Source: JBMFOH01 sp049969715 [NCBI: bacterium]
GTDB taxonomy: Bacteria; DUMJ01
Assembly (NCBI GenBank): GCA_049969715.1
Contig: JBMFOH010000008.1
Coordinates: forward strand, 1-53,956
Reading direction: 5' to 3'
Length of the DNA: 53,956 nt
Shown here: piece after piece, positions 1 to 8,854 of the stretch
Position numbering within the stretch: the stretch's first letter is position 1
Layout of the letters: the number at the start of each line of letters is the position of its first letter
The notes under the pieces: model-generated
Seen by the model: the letters and a program-made list of their open reading frames with translations, nothing else
Told to the model about the DNA's origin: nothing
Database searches by the model: none
Position numbers and translations under genes: made by a program

Positions 1-87
1 ATCTAGGATTACCCATCGTATTAGAATGTTTCAAACGGTCTTTGGAAATGGGGTGGGTAAAGTGATTACAGATCAGCCCTGTCTGTC
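1..87. other. Window edge, no confident gene
   Basis: One plus-strand frame is open from base 3 to a TGA at 63-65 and would encode a 20-residue tail. It may be the end of a gene cut off by the window edge, but nothing in it is recognisable. No RNA gene or terminator is evident. Confidence 0.3.
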
Positions 88-116
88 TTGGCAAATTTTA
101 TTTCATATGGTATTAT
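88..116 (+). promoter_or_regulatory. Sigma-70-type promoter for the aldo/keto reductase
   Basis: TTGGCA at 88-93, a 17-base spacer and TATTAT at 111-116, with TGG directly before the -10 (extended -10). Predicted transcription start is near 123, about 30 bases before the ATG at 153. Seen directly; activity is inferred. Confidence 0.6.
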
Positions 117-152
117 ATCTTTACAAGACTTGAAGAAAGGAGGAATCTCTAT

Positions 153-1004
153 ATGGAAAAGAGATTACTTGGAAAAACTGGAGAATACCTTTCTATCATA
201 GGCTTTGGAGGTATAGTTGTTTCTGGGGTACCTCAAGAAGAGGCAAATGATGCAGTGGCTGAGGCTATTGATAGAGGAATAAATTACTTTGATGTAGCTC
301 CTACCTATGGAGATGCTGAAGTAAAGTTAGGAGGAGCACTGAAGGGTAAGAGAAATAGTGTTTTCCTAGCTTGTAAGACAGAGAAGAGGACAAGGGATGA
401 GGCATGGAAATCTTTGGAGAATTCGCTGAAGAATCTCCAAACTGATCATTTCGACCTATTTCAGCTCCATGCAATGACTACTGAGGAGGACTTTGAACTT
501 GCTACTGGACCTAATGGTGCCCTTGAGGCATTTCTAAAGGCGAAAGAGAAAGGTTTAATAAGATTTATAGGGTTTTCTGCCCATTCAGTAGAGATATCTT
601 TGAAGCTATTAGATACTTTTAACTTTGACTCAGTGCTCCTTCCTATAAATTGGGTGAACTACTTTAACGCTAACTTTGGTCCTCAGGTGATAGAAAAGGC
701 AAAAGCCCAGGGTATTGGGAGATTAGCATTAAAAGCTATGGCAAAGACCCTTGTTCCTGAGGGAAAACCTCGGAAGTACGAAAAATGTTGGTATGAACCT
801 ATAGATGAATTTGAATTAGCTTCTTTAGCGATTAGATTTACTCTCTCTCAACCAATTACAGCCGCCATACCTCCAGGAGAACCCAAGCTATTTAAGATGG
901 CTCTAGAGATAGGTGAAAAGTTTACTCCAATAACGGAAGAGGAGATAAGTATCTTGAAAGAAAAAGCAAAAGGTCTAGAACCGATATTTAGATTGAAGAA
1001 CTAG
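153..1004 (+). CDS. Aldo/keto reductase family oxidoreductase
   Basis: A 283-residue NAD(P)H-dependent oxidoreductase with a TIM-barrel fold, expected to reduce carbonyl compounds in the cytoplasm. The family's catalytic tetrad is visible: Asp47 in YFDVAPTYG, Tyr52, Lys75 in ACKTEK and His106 in FQLHAM. The length matches the short bacterial members. The ATG at 153 follows AAAGGAGG at the right distance. It stands alone in its transcription unit, with its own promoter upstream and a hairpin plus T-run at its end, so its physiological substrate is not indicated by context. Family assignment is secure; the substrate is unknown. Confidence 0.9.
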   Translation: MEKRLLGKTGEYLSIIGFGGIVVSGVPQEEANDAVAEAIDRGINYFDVAPTYGDAEVKLGGALKGKRNSVFLACKTEKRTRDEAWKSLENSLKNLQTDHFDLFQLHAMTTEEDFELATGPNGALEAFLKAKEKGLIRFIGFSAHSVEISLKLLDTFNFDSVLLPINWVNYFNANFGPQVIEKAKAQGIGRLALKAMAKTLVPEGKPRKYEKCWYEPIDEFELASLAIRFTLSQPITAAIPPGEPKLFKMALEIGEKFTPITEEEISILKEKAKGLEPIFRLKN

Positions 1005-1036
1005 CATTATACTCTGAAAATTACTAGTTGTTTTTT
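999..1036 (+). terminator. Possible terminator after the aldo/keto reductase
   Basis: AACTAG (999-1004, including the stop codon) can pair with CTAGTT (1024-1029), followed by G and six T. The stem is only 6 bp and the loop is long (19 nt), so it is a weak candidate. It overlaps the -35 region of the next promoter. Confidence 0.35.
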
Positions 1037-1057
1037 ATTATAATGATATGATATAAT
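1028..1057 (+). promoter_or_regulatory. Extended -10 promoter for the rplS block
   Basis: TATAAT at 1052-1057 is preceded by TGA (extended -10). A weak -35, TTGTTT, lies 18 bases upstream at 1028-1033. Transcription would start near 1064, shortly before the rplS ribosome binding site (CAGGAGGGA). Confidence 0.6.
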
Positions 1058-1089
1058 GCCTAAAGCTTAATACGCAGGAGGGATGCAAT

Positions 1090-1434
1090 ATGGATCCAAT
1101 ATTATTACTTGAAAAACAGCAGATGAAGTTAGATATAGAGAATTTTAAACCTGGAGATTTGGTAAGGGTATACACTAAGTCCTTAGAAGGAAGAGAGAGA
1201 CTTCAGGTATTTGAGGGCACAGTGATAGGGATAAAAGGAAGTGGAGTAAACAGGGCTTTTACTGTGAGGAAGATGTCCTATGGGGTAGGTGTGGAGAAGG
1301 TCTTTCCTCTTTACTCGCCTATAATAGATAGAATAGAGGTAGTAAGAAAAGGAAAAGTGAAGAGGGCAAAGCTTTACTATATAAGAGGTAAGATAGGAAA
1401 AGAGGCACGTATTAAGGAAGCGAATATAGAATGA
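1090..1434 (+). CDS. rplS: 50S ribosomal protein L19
   Basis: Ribosomal protein L19 of the large subunit, located at the interface with the 30S subunit. At 114 residues it has the family's usual length and the conserved core: PGDLVRVY, the FEGTVI segment, the [13 protein letters not shown] stretch and a basic C-terminus ([20 protein letters not shown]). The start follows AGGAGGG with good spacing. In many bacteria rplS ends an rpsP-rimM-trmD operon; here it leads a block and is followed directly by lepB, with a 4-base overlap (1431-1434). It has its own promoter, so the whole downstream block may be tied to ribosome synthesis. Confidence 0.97.
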   Translation: MDPILLLEKQQMKLDIENFKPGDLVRVYTKSLEGRERLQVFEGTVIGIKGSGVNRAFTVRKMSYGVGVEKVFPLYSPIIDRIEVVRKGKVKRAKLYYIRGKIGKEARIKEANIE

Positions 1435-1952
1435 ATGAAGGTGAAAAGGCTTTAATAAGAGATCTTGTAGAATCTATAGTTATTGCTGTAATTCTTGCTT
1501 TTGGGATAATAAGGCCATTTATTATTGAGCCATTTTATATTCCTTCCGAGTCTATGGTTCCTACCCTGTTAGTTGGAGATAGGTTATTTGCTAATAAATT
1601 TATATATAGATTTAAACCTATTCAGCGTTTTGATGTAATTGTGTTTAGATATCCAAACAATCCTAAGGTTGATTATGTGAAAAGGGTAATAGCTTTGGAA
1701 GGAGAGACCGTCCAACTTATAGGTGGTAAGGTTTATATAAATAAACAACCTCTAGAAGAGAGACATAAAATGAATCCTTCTTACGATGATTTTGGTCCTG
1801 TGACTGTGCCTAAGGGGTGCCTTTTTGTTTTGGGAGATAACCGGGGTAATAGTGAAGATAGTCGTTACTTTGGTTTTGTTCCAGTTCAGAATGTGTTAGG
1901 GAAGGCGTTTTTAATATATTGGCCTCCAAAACGCATAGGTCTAATAAAATAA
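1431..1952 (+). CDS. lepB: Signal peptidase I
   Basis: Membrane-anchored serine protease that removes signal peptides from exported proteins. Residues 12-35 form a single N-terminal membrane anchor. The catalytic serine is Ser41 in PSESMVPTL and the general-base lysine is Lys84 in [11 protein letters not shown]. The C-terminal [14 protein letters not shown] box of S26 peptidases is intact. At 173 residues it is the short Gram-positive-like form with one anchor. It overlaps rplS by 4 bases, so translation is probably coupled. The lepB-rnhB-yraN neighbourhood is common in bacteria. Confidence 0.95.
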   Translation: MNEGEKALIRDLVESIVIAVILAFGIIRPFIIEPFYIPSESMVPTLLVGDRLFANKFIYRFKPIQRFDVIVFRYPNNPKVDYVKRVIALEGETVQLIGGKVYINKQPLEERHKMNPSYDDFGPVTVPKGCLFVLGDNRGNSEDSRYFGFVPVQNVLGKAFLIYWPPKRIGLIK

Positions 1953-2560
1953 AACCAAACCAAAGAATAGAATATAATCTGTACTTAAATGGAATCTTTC
2001 CTGTATGTGGGATAGATGAAGCTGGAAGAGGGGCTATTGCTGGTCCTTTGGTTGCAGCAGCTGTTATTCTTCCTCTAAAATGCAGGATACCTGTAGATGA
2101 TTCAAAAAAGCTCTCATATAAGGAGAGGGAGCTATTGGCTAAGGAGATAAATTCCAAAGCTATAGATGTAGGTCTTGGTATAGTAGATGCTAAAGAGATA
2201 GATACATATGGACTCTCTTGGGCTAATAAAGAAGTTTTTAAGAGAGCTATTTTGGAACTTAACGTAGAGATAAAGGGAATAATTACTGATGCTTTAAGAA
2301 TAGATACCGATGTATTTCAGCTAAATCTTGTAGATGGAGATGAGACCTGTTCTTCAGTTGCTGCAGCTTCAATAATAGCTAAGGTTAGTAGGGACTCTAT
2401 TATGAATTATTATGACAAACTCTTCCCTCAGTATAATTTTGCTAGGAATAAAGGTTATCCTACACCTTCTCATAAGGAGAGTCTTTTAATATTTAAGCCA
2501 TCTGTTATTCATAGGGCGTCCTTTTCTCCAGTAAGAGAGGTGATTGAAATTGAAGAATAA
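1919..2560 (+). CDS. rnhB: Ribonuclease HII
   Basis: Endonuclease that cuts the RNA strand of RNA-DNA hybrids and removes misincorporated ribonucleotides from DNA. The family signature GIDEAGRG supplies Asp33 and Glu34; a further acidic residue is Asp124 in TDAL, and the SSVAAASIIAKVSRD motif carries the last aspartate. The length of 213 residues is normal. The start is a TTG at 1919, overlapping lepB by 34 bases; an AGGGAAGG about 13 bases upstream is a weak ribosome binding site. No ATG lies between this TTG and the conserved domain, so a non-ATG start is required. The exact start is uncertain. Confidence 0.93.
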   Translation: MASKTHRSNKIKPNQRIEYNLYLNGIFPVCGIDEAGRGAIAGPLVAAAVILPLKCRIPVDDSKKLSYKERELLAKEINSKAIDVGLGIVDAKEIDTYGLSWANKEVFKRAILELNVEIKGIITDALRIDTDVFQLNLVDGDETCSSVAAASIIAKVSRDSIMNYYDKLFPQYNFARNKGYPTPSHKESLLIFKPSVIHRASFSPVREVIEIEE

Positions 2561-2942
2561 AAGGGAATTAGGTAGTTTAGGGGAAAGGAGGGCTTTAGAG
2601 TATCTCAAAGCCCTTGGCTATGATATATTGGTTTTGAATTTTTACTCCCGGAGAGGAGAAATAGATATCATCGCCCAGGATAAGGGAGTAATAAGTTTTA
2701 TAGAGGTAAAGACCCGTACTAATAAGAGATTTGGTTCTCCAGAAGAATCTATAACTCCTAAGAAGAAAGAAAGAATTATCAGGACTGCCTTATATTATCT
2801 TCATGCTAAAGGTTGGCCTAGAGTAAGTTGTAGGTTTGATGTCCTTACCGTAAATATAGACCCAAAGACTGGAACTACAGAGTTTAATCTTACTAAGGAC
2901 GCATTCCAACTAGAAGGAGATTCTTTTAGATATGTTAGCTAA
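2544..2942 (+). CDS. YraN/UPF0102 family nuclease-like protein
   Basis: A small (132-residue) member of the UPF0102 family, which has a PD-(D/E)XK nuclease-type fold. The fold's metal-binding pattern is seen as RRGEIDII followed by ISFIEVKTRTNKRFG. Family function is not firmly established; a DNA repair or processing role is generally suspected, and the frequent position beside rnhB, comM and dprA supports that. Two in-frame TTG starts exist, at 2544 and 2550; AGAGAGGTG is better spaced for 2550. The gene overlaps rnhB (17 bases from the first TTG) and comM (11 bases). Confidence 0.88.
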   Translation: MKLKNKRELGSLGERRALEYLKALGYDILVLNFYSRRGEIDIIAQDKGVISFIEVKTRTNKRFGSPEESITPKKKERIIRTALYYLHAKGWPRVSCRFDVLTVNIDPKTGTTEFNLTKDAFQLEGDSFRYVS

Positions 2943-4464
2943 GGTTCTTAGCGCTGCCTTGGTAGGTATAGACGGAGTTTTGGTAGAGGTAGAAGTAGAT
3001 ATAAGTAATGGTCTACCTAGTTTTACTATAGTAGGACTTCCTGATCAAGCAGTGCAGGAATCTAGAGAGAGAATACGCTCTGCTATAAAGAATTCAGAAC
3101 TTAATTTTCCAACAAAAAGGATTACTGTAAATCTTGCTCCTGCAGATATAAAGAAAGAAGGGCCTGCATTTGATCTTCCCATAGGGATAGGTATACTTAT
3201 GGCTTCTGAGGGGATAGACCTCAAATTAAAAGACTCGTTTCTGTTGGTTGGAGAACTCTCCCTAGACGGCTCTATAAGACCTGTAAATGGAATAATCTCT
3301 ATGACCATATTGGCTAAGAATTCTCATATCGATACTGTTTTTGTTCCTTACGAAAATAATTCTGAAGCTGCTCTTATACCTGGGGTTAAGGTGTATGGAG
3401 TTAAAGACCTCACTGAACTAGTGAGATTTCTCAATGGTGAGGAGGTATTAACCCTTGCTAGTCCAGCTAAAGCGATTAGAATAAACGAGGTAAAGGGAGA
3501 TTTTAGTGAAGTAAAAGGACAGGAACAGGCCAAGAGGGCTCTAGAGATAGCAGCCGCAGGCTTCCATAATGTAATTATGATTGGTCCACCAGGCTCAGGT
3601 AAGACTATGCTTGCCCAAAGGTTACCAGAGATCCTTCCTCCTCTTACTGAAGAGGAGGCTTTAGAGGTCACAAAAATATATAGCAGTGCAGGATTGTTGC
3701 CTAAAGGTGGAGGTATAATAGAAGAGAGGCCGTTTAGGTCTCCACATCATTCGATATCTCTTGCCGGTATGGTGGGAGGGACAACTAATCCACGTCCTGG
3801 AGAGATAAGTCTGGCGCATAATGGGGTGTTATTTTTAGATGAATTTACAGAGTTTAGAAGAGATGTCTTAGAGGCTCTTCGACAGCCTATTGAGGATGGA
3901 ACTTTGGTTATTTCTAGGGCTCATGGAAGTGTGCAGTTTCCTGCCAGATTTATGCTTGTGGCAAGTATGAATCCCTGTCCTTGTGGATATCTAGGGGATA
4001 CTAAGAAGGCTTGTACCTGTACCCCTTACCAGCTAGAGAGGTACTATAGCAAGATATCCGGTCCTATCCTTGATCGTATAGATATCCAGATAGAGGTTCC
4101 AAGGTTAGAGACAGATACCTTAATAAAGGGTTCTTCTAGTGAGGATTCTAAAAGTATAAAGAAACGGATAGAAGTGGCACGAGAATTCCAGGCTTCAAGA
4201 CTCAAAGAAGGGATAAGGGCAAATGGTCTTATGAAGCCTAGTGATATAAAGAAGTACTGTAGACTGAAACCTCCTCTCCAGTCTCTTTTAAGAGAGATTG
4301 TAGAAAAATTCAAACTTAGTGCCCGCTCCTATGATAAATTACTAAAAGTAGCAAGAACGATCGCAGATCTTGGAGCAAGTGAAGAGATAAGAGAAGAAGA
4401 TATATTAGAGGCAACTCAATATAGGATATTGGATAGGAAATATTGGGAGAAGAAATTTTCTTAA
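2932..4464 (+). CDS. comM: YifB/ComM family Mg-chelatase-like AAA ATPase
   Basis: A 510-residue protein of the YifB/ComM family; ComM of other bacteria is a hexameric helicase that promotes branch migration during natural transformation. The N-terminal third is the Lon-protease-like S5 fold typical of the family, followed by an AAA+ domain with Walker A GPPGSGKT at residues 218-225, the FLDEFTEF Walker B region and the MNPCPCGYLGDTKKACTC cysteine motif. A C-terminal helical Mg_chelatase_C domain ends the protein. With dprA directly downstream (22-base overlap) and comF elsewhere in the window, the content suggests DNA uptake, although no uptake pilus genes are present here. Confidence 0.93.
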   Translation: MLAKVLSAALVGIDGVLVEVEVDISNGLPSFTIVGLPDQAVQESRERIRSAIKNSELNFPTKRITVNLAPADIKKEGPAFDLPIGIGILMASEGIDLKLKDSFLLVGELSLDGSIRPVNGIISMTILAKNSHIDTVFVPYENNSEAALIPGVKVYGVKDLTELVRFLNGEEVLTLASPAKAIRINEVKGDFSEVKGQEQAKRALEIAAAGFHNVIMIGPPGSGKTMLAQRLPEILPPLTEEEALEVTKIYSSAGLLPKGGGIIEERPFRSPHHSISLAGMVGGTTNPRPGEISLAHNGVLFLDEFTEFRRDVLEALRQPIEDGTLVISRAHGSVQFPARFMLVASMNPCPCGYLGDTKKACTCTPYQLERYYSKISGPILDRIDIQIEVPRLETDTLIKGSSSEDSKSIKKRIEVAREFQASRLKEGIRANGLMKPSDIKKYCRLKPPLQSLLREIVEKFKLSARSYDKLLKVARTIADLGASEEIREEDILEATQYRILDRKYWEKKFS

Positions 4465-5492
4465 AGGATTGGATCCTATTGAATTTAATAGGAAGATGTA
4501 AATCTATAAAGGACCTATTTTCTAATGGGTTTTCTCCTAGAGAGATTATAGAGACTCTTTCTCTTGATAAAGAAAGACTGAGTAAGATAGTAATTAGAGC
4601 TAATGAAGAATACGAGAAGGCAATAAATTTAGGAATAGAAATAATTACACTTTCTTCCCCGGAATATCCTTCCTTATTGAGGGAAATACAAGATCCTCCT
4701 CCCATTATCTATGTTTTGGGGAAAAAGGTTTGGTTGGATAATACCTTTATTAGTATGGTAGGAACTCGAAGACCAACTAGGTATGGGATAGATGCAACAA
4801 GGAAGATAGTCTTCCAATTAGTAGAGAATAGAATAGGCATAGTAAGTGGGTTTGCGTATGGAATAGATACCGTAGCACATACTGAGGCTTTGAGATCTGG
4901 TGGTTTTACCATAGGGGTTTTAGGAACAGGAGTAGATATAGTATATCCTAAGGTAAATAAAGGACTAAGAAATTCTATATTAGAAAGTGATAGGGGATGT
5001 TTTATTAGTGAGTTTCCTATTGGAGATGGACCTGAGGCTTGGCATTTTCCAAGACGTAATAGAATTATAAGTGGTCTTACACCTCTTACGGTAGTGGTAG
5101 AAGCTTCTATGAGGAGTGGAGCTATGATAACGGCTAGTTATGCATTGGAGCAGGGACGAGAGGTATGTGCTGTCCCTGGGAATATAGATAGTGAAAATAG
5201 TGAAGGAACTAATCAGCTTATAAAGGAAGGTGCAAAGCCTGTTACAACAGGAGATGATATTTTAGAGGAATTAAATATAATGCCGATATTTAGAAGCAAA
5301 ACAGTTATTCCTAAGCTTGATGAGGAAGAGTTGTTAATATGGAATCTTCTAGAACAGCCTAAAATGGAGGAGGATCTTATAGCCTTAACTGGATTAGAGA
5401 TAAATAGATTTAATACTACAGTTACTAGATTAGAATTGAGAGGAATATTAGAGAGGTTACCAGGAAGGATATTAAAGAGGAAAGATGAGTAA
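4443..5492 (+). CDS. dprA: DNA processing protein DprA
   Basis: DprA binds incoming single-stranded DNA and loads RecA during transformation. The 349-residue protein has an N-terminal helical region, a Rossmann-like core with SMVGTRRPTRYG, SGFAYGIDTVAH, LGTGVDIVYP, PRRNRIISGL and the RSGAMITASYALEQGR stretch, and a C-terminal winged-helix-like domain. The likely start is TTG at 4443, supported by AGGA a few bases upstream; there is no ATG near the N-terminus. It overlaps comM by 22 bases and topA by 8. All core motifs are intact. Confidence 0.94.
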   Translation: MGEEIFLKDWILLNLIGRCKSIKDLFSNGFSPREIIETLSLDKERLSKIVIRANEEYEKAINLGIEIITLSSPEYPSLLREIQDPPPIIYVLGKKVWLDNTFISMVGTRRPTRYGIDATRKIVFQLVENRIGIVSGFAYGIDTVAHTEALRSGGFTIGVLGTGVDIVYPKVNKGLRNSILESDRGCFISEFPIGDGPEAWHFPRRNRIISGLTPLTVVVEASMRSGAMITASYALEQGREVCAVPGNIDSENSEGTNQLIKEGAKPVTTGDDILEELNIMPIFRSKTVIPKLDEEELLIWNLLEQPKMEEDLIALTGLEINRFNTTVTRLELRGILERLPGRILKRKDE

Positions 5493-7566
5493 AAAGACGT
5501 TAATAATTGTAGAATCCCCAACAAAGGCAAGAACGATATCCCATTATTTGGGGAAAAGTTATATAATAAAGGCATCACAAGGACATATAAGAGACCTTCC
5601 TCAATCGGATTTTGGAATAGATATAACTGATGGAGAGGTAAAGGTAAGATATGTAATCCCTAAGGATAAAAGGCCTATCATCAAGGAGCTTAAAGAGGTA
5701 AAATCGAAGGTAGATACCATTCTCTTTGCTACCGATCCAGATAGAGAAGGAGAGGCTATATCTTGGCATCTAGCAGATGTATTAAAAGTGGATCCCAATG
5801 GAAAGTGTAGGATAGAGTTCCATGAGATTACAAAAGAGGCTGTTACCAATAGCCTTAAGGACCCTAAACCTATTAATATCTCTAGGGTAAATGCTCAACA
5901 GGGGAGAAGAGTTTTAGATAGGATTGTAGGATACAGATTGAGCCCATTCCTTTGGGAAAAACTTATGAAGAAGGACCTTAGTGCAGGAAGGGTTCAGTCT
6001 GTTGCCCTCCGTTTTATATGTGATAGAGAAAAGGAAATTGAGGCATTTATCCCCCAAGAATATTGGGAGATAGATGGTAGATTCTCTCAGAAGGATATTG
6101 TTTTTAGTGCTAGGCTCTTGAGTAAAGGAGGAGGAAAAGTATCTATCCCTAACGAGATTGCTGCAAAAGATATAGTAGAAGAACTAAAGGATGCTGAGTT
6201 TAAGATCTCTAAGATAAAACAGGCTAAGAAAAAACGTTCTCCTTTGCCACCATTTATTACAAGCACTCTTCAACAAGAGGCGTCTAAAAGGCTAGGTTTT
6301 TCTCCTGGGAAGACTATGTTTATTGCTCAGCAACTCTATGAAGGATTGAAGGTAGAAGACACAGTTGTTGGTCTTATTACATATATGCGAACTGATTCAG
6401 TAAGGGTCTCTCAAGAAGCTATAGAGATGGCAAGAGAGTATATTTTAAATGAATATGGCAAAGATTATCTTCCAGAGAAGCCTCGGATTTACAAATCTAG
6501 GAAGGGGGCTCAAGAAGCCCATGAGGCTATTCGTCCTACCTCTGTAGTGAGAACTCCTGAAAAGGTTTCTAATTATCTTAATGTTGACCAATCTGCACTT
6601 TATAGGCTTATCTGGGAGAGATTTATAGCTTCCCAGATGGAAGATGCCATATATAGTACTATATCAGTAGATGTTATTGGGAATGACTACCTATTTAGGA
6701 GTAATAGCTCTAGACTAATATTTAGCGGATATCAACTTGTAAGTGGGAGAGAAGAGGAAGAAGGAAATTTCCCTCTGGAGAGATTAAATCCTAAAGAGCC
6801 TGTAGAACTCTTAGAGCTTATTCCTTCACAACACTTTACCCAACCACCTCCTAGATACACTGAGGCATCCCTTATTAAATTACTTGAGGAAAGAGGGATA
6901 GGAAGACCTAGTACTTACGCTACTATAGTAGAAACTATTGTGGAAAGGAACTATGTAACAGTGGAAAACCACATAATAAAACCTACAGAGACTGGTATGA
7001 TTGTATGTGACCTACTTTTGGAGTTTTTCCCAAATATTATGGACCCTAACTTCACCGCCAAGATGGAAGAAGACCTGGATAAGATCGAAGAAGACAAGAA
7101 GGATTGGGGAAAACTAGTGAAGGAATTTTATACCTCTTTTGAAGTGCAATTAAAAGAAGCTACTGAGAAGGCTGGGATAAATAATCTTCTTGGGAATTGT
7201 CCTTTATGTGGAAAACCATTGGTAGAGAAGAGAGGAAGATTTGGTGCATTTATTGGATGTTCTGGATATCCAGAATGTAAGTATACTCGCCCGATAACTA
7301 AACCTACTGGAGTGAAATGTCCTAAGTGTGGAGGAGAGATCGTTGGCTTAAGGTCTAAAAATGGTAAAATATACTATAGATGTTCGAATTATCCTACTTG
7401 TGATTTTGTAATCTGGAATAGACCTACTAATCGCAGATGCCCTAAGTGTGGGTATCCTATAGTATTAGCGCGTTCTAAGAAGGGAAATACCTATAGGAAG
7501 TGTAGTAATCCTGAATGCGATTATGTTGTTTTGGGTAGAAGAGTAGTAAAGAAAGATGAAAAGTAG
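5485..7566 (+). CDS. topA: DNA topoisomerase I
   Basis: Type IA topoisomerase that relaxes negative supercoils. The 693-residue protein begins with a TOPRIM domain (LIIVESPTKA, then ATDPDREGEAISWHL with the metal-binding DxD). The catalytic tyrosine is Tyr300 in LITYMRTDS. Three C-terminal four-cysteine zinc ribbons follow, between about residues 572 and 685, each starting CPxCG or CPKCG and ending in a Cys-x4-Cys-like pair. Length and architecture match typical bacterial TopA. The ATG overlaps dprA by 8 bases; dprA-topA-trmFO-xerC is a widespread bacterial order. Confidence 0.97.
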   Translation: MSKKTLIIVESPTKARTISHYLGKSYIIKASQGHIRDLPQSDFGIDITDGEVKVRYVIPKDKRPIIKELKEVKSKVDTILFATDPDREGEAISWHLADVLKVDPNGKCRIEFHEITKEAVTNSLKDPKPINISRVNAQQGRRVLDRIVGYRLSPFLWEKLMKKDLSAGRVQSVALRFICDREKEIEAFIPQEYWEIDGRFSQKDIVFSARLLSKGGGKVSIPNEIAAKDIVEELKDAEFKISKIKQAKKKRSPLPPFITSTLQQEASKRLGFSPGKTMFIAQQLYEGLKVEDTVVGLITYMRTDSVRVSQEAIEMAREYILNEYGKDYLPEKPRIYKSRKGAQEAHEAIRPTSVVRTPEKVSNYLNVDQSALYRLIWERFIASQMEDAIYSTISVDVIGNDYLFRSNSSRLIFSGYQLVSGREEEEGNFPLERLNPKEPVELLELIPSQHFTQPPPRYTEASLIKLLEERGIGRPSTYATIVETIVERNYVTVENHIIKPTETGMIVCDLLLEFFPNIMDPNFTAKMEEDLDKIEEDKKDWGKLVKEFYTSFEVQLKEATEKAGINNLLGNCPLCGKPLVEKRGRFGAFIGCSGYPECKYTRPITKPTGVKCPKCGGEIVGLRSKNGKIYYRCSNYPTCDFVIWNRPTNRRCPKCGYPIVLARSKKGNTYRKCSNPECDYVVLGRRVVKKDEK

Positions 7567-8854
7567 TGTAACTGTAATTGGTGCCGGGTTAGCTGGAGTT
7601 GAGGCTGCATACTATCTTGCTAATAGGGGGATAGATGTAATATTATATGAAATGAGACCATATATTCCTACGCCAGTCCATTCTACAGGTTATTTTGGTG
7701 AATTGGTTTGTAGTAATTCCTTAAAGTCTAAGCATCCGTATGATGCCAGTTGGCTATTAAAAGAAGAAATGAAGTTACTTGGCTCTCTTATTATAGAAGA
7801 AGCAGAAGCTAATAGTATACCTGGAGGGAAATCATTAGTAGTAGATAGAGAGAATTTTGGTGCCAGTATTACTAGGAGGATCTTGGAACACCCTAATATA
7901 TATGTTATTAGAGAGGAGTGTAAGGTTATCCCTACCGATAGACCCCTCATTATTGCTACTGGACCTTTAACCAGAGGGGATTTTGCTATGGCTCTTAGAG
8001 AACTACTAGGAGAAGATTTCCTATACTTTTATGATGCTACTAGTCCCATAGTTATTAGAGATTCTGTAGATGAAAGTAATGCCTTTTGGGCTTCTAGATA
8101 TGGATATGGTTCTGACTATCTGAATTGCCCTATGGATGAGGAAACCTATAATGAATTCTATAATGCCCTCTTATCTGGAGAAACTGTGCCTTTGAAAGAG
8201 TTTGAACAGAACATATTCTATGAGGCTTGTCTTCCTATAGAAGAGATAGCTAAAAGGGGGAAGGATGCCTTAAGATATGGACCTATGAAACCTACCGGAT
8301 TAGTAGACCCCAATACTGGTAAGATGCCTTATGCAGTAGTTCAGCTTAGAAAAGAAGATAGAGAGGGTCGACTTCTTGGTCTAGTAGGTTTTCAGACAAG
8401 ACTTAAGTGGAAGGAACAAGAGAGGATATTTAAGATAGTTCCAGCTTTAGAAGGGGCAGAGTTCGTTCGTTTCGGAGTAATGCATAGAAACACGTTTATA
8501 AACTCCCCATTATTATTATCCCCTATGCTTGACCTAAGGTCTGACCCTTTTATCTTTTTTGCCGGGCAGATAACAGGGGTAGAAGGCTATGTAGAGTCTG
8601 CTATGACAGGTCTTGTTGCCGGAATAAATGTGTCTAGATTGTTAGAGGATAAACCATTAATTGTATTTCCAGAAGAAACTGCTATAGGCAGTTTGATAAG
8701 ATATATTACCTCTTGTAGTCCAGAAAGCTTTCAGCCTATGGGCATAAACTATGGAGTTATGAAAACAGTAGAGGTTAAATCTAGAAAAGAGATGCGTAGG
8801 TTGACCTCTGAGAGGGCTTTAAATCTTCTAAAGGGGTACAAGGATGGAATCTAG
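7556..8854 (+). CDS. trmFO: tRNA (m5U54) methyltransferase TrmFO
   Basis: Folate- and FAD-dependent enzyme that makes ribothymidine at position 54 in the T-loop of tRNA, using methylenetetrahydrofolate. Its 432 residues begin with a Rossmann FAD-binding motif (VTVIGAGLAGVEAAYYLA), followed by the family's LVCSNSLKS and DASWLLKEEM segments. The C-terminal half has FFAGQITGVEGYVESAMTGL, typical of the TrmFO/GidA superfamily. It is shorter than GidA (MnmG) and placed between topA and xerC as in many bacteria, which supports TrmFO. It overlaps both neighbours by 11 bases. Confidence 0.95.
   Translation: MKSSVTVIGAGLAGVEAAYYLANRGIDVILYEMRPYIPTPVHSTGYFGELVCSNSLKSKHPYDASWLLKEEMKLLGSLIIEEAEANSIPGGKSLVVDRENFGASITRRILEHPNIYVIREECKVIPTDRPLIIATGPLTRGDFAMALRELLGEDFLYFYDATSPIVIRDSVDESNAFWASRYGYGSDYLNCPMDEETYNEFYNALLSGETVPLKEFEQNIFYEACLPIEEIAKRGKDALRYGPMKPTGLVDPNTGKMPYAVVQLRKEDREGRLLGLVGFQTRLKWKEQERIFKIVPALEGAEFVRFGVMHRNTFINSPLLLSPMLDLRSDPFIFFAGQITGVEGYVESAMTGLVAGINVSRLLEDKPLIVFPEETAIGSLIRYITSCSPESFQPMGINYGVMKTVEVKSRKEMRRLTSERALNLLKGYKDGI

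Noticed and set aside
3045-3308. Antisense open frames inside conserved genes (this and many similar ones)
   Set aside because: They lie opposite well-identified coding sequence, lack ribosome binding sites and have no recognisable protein features.
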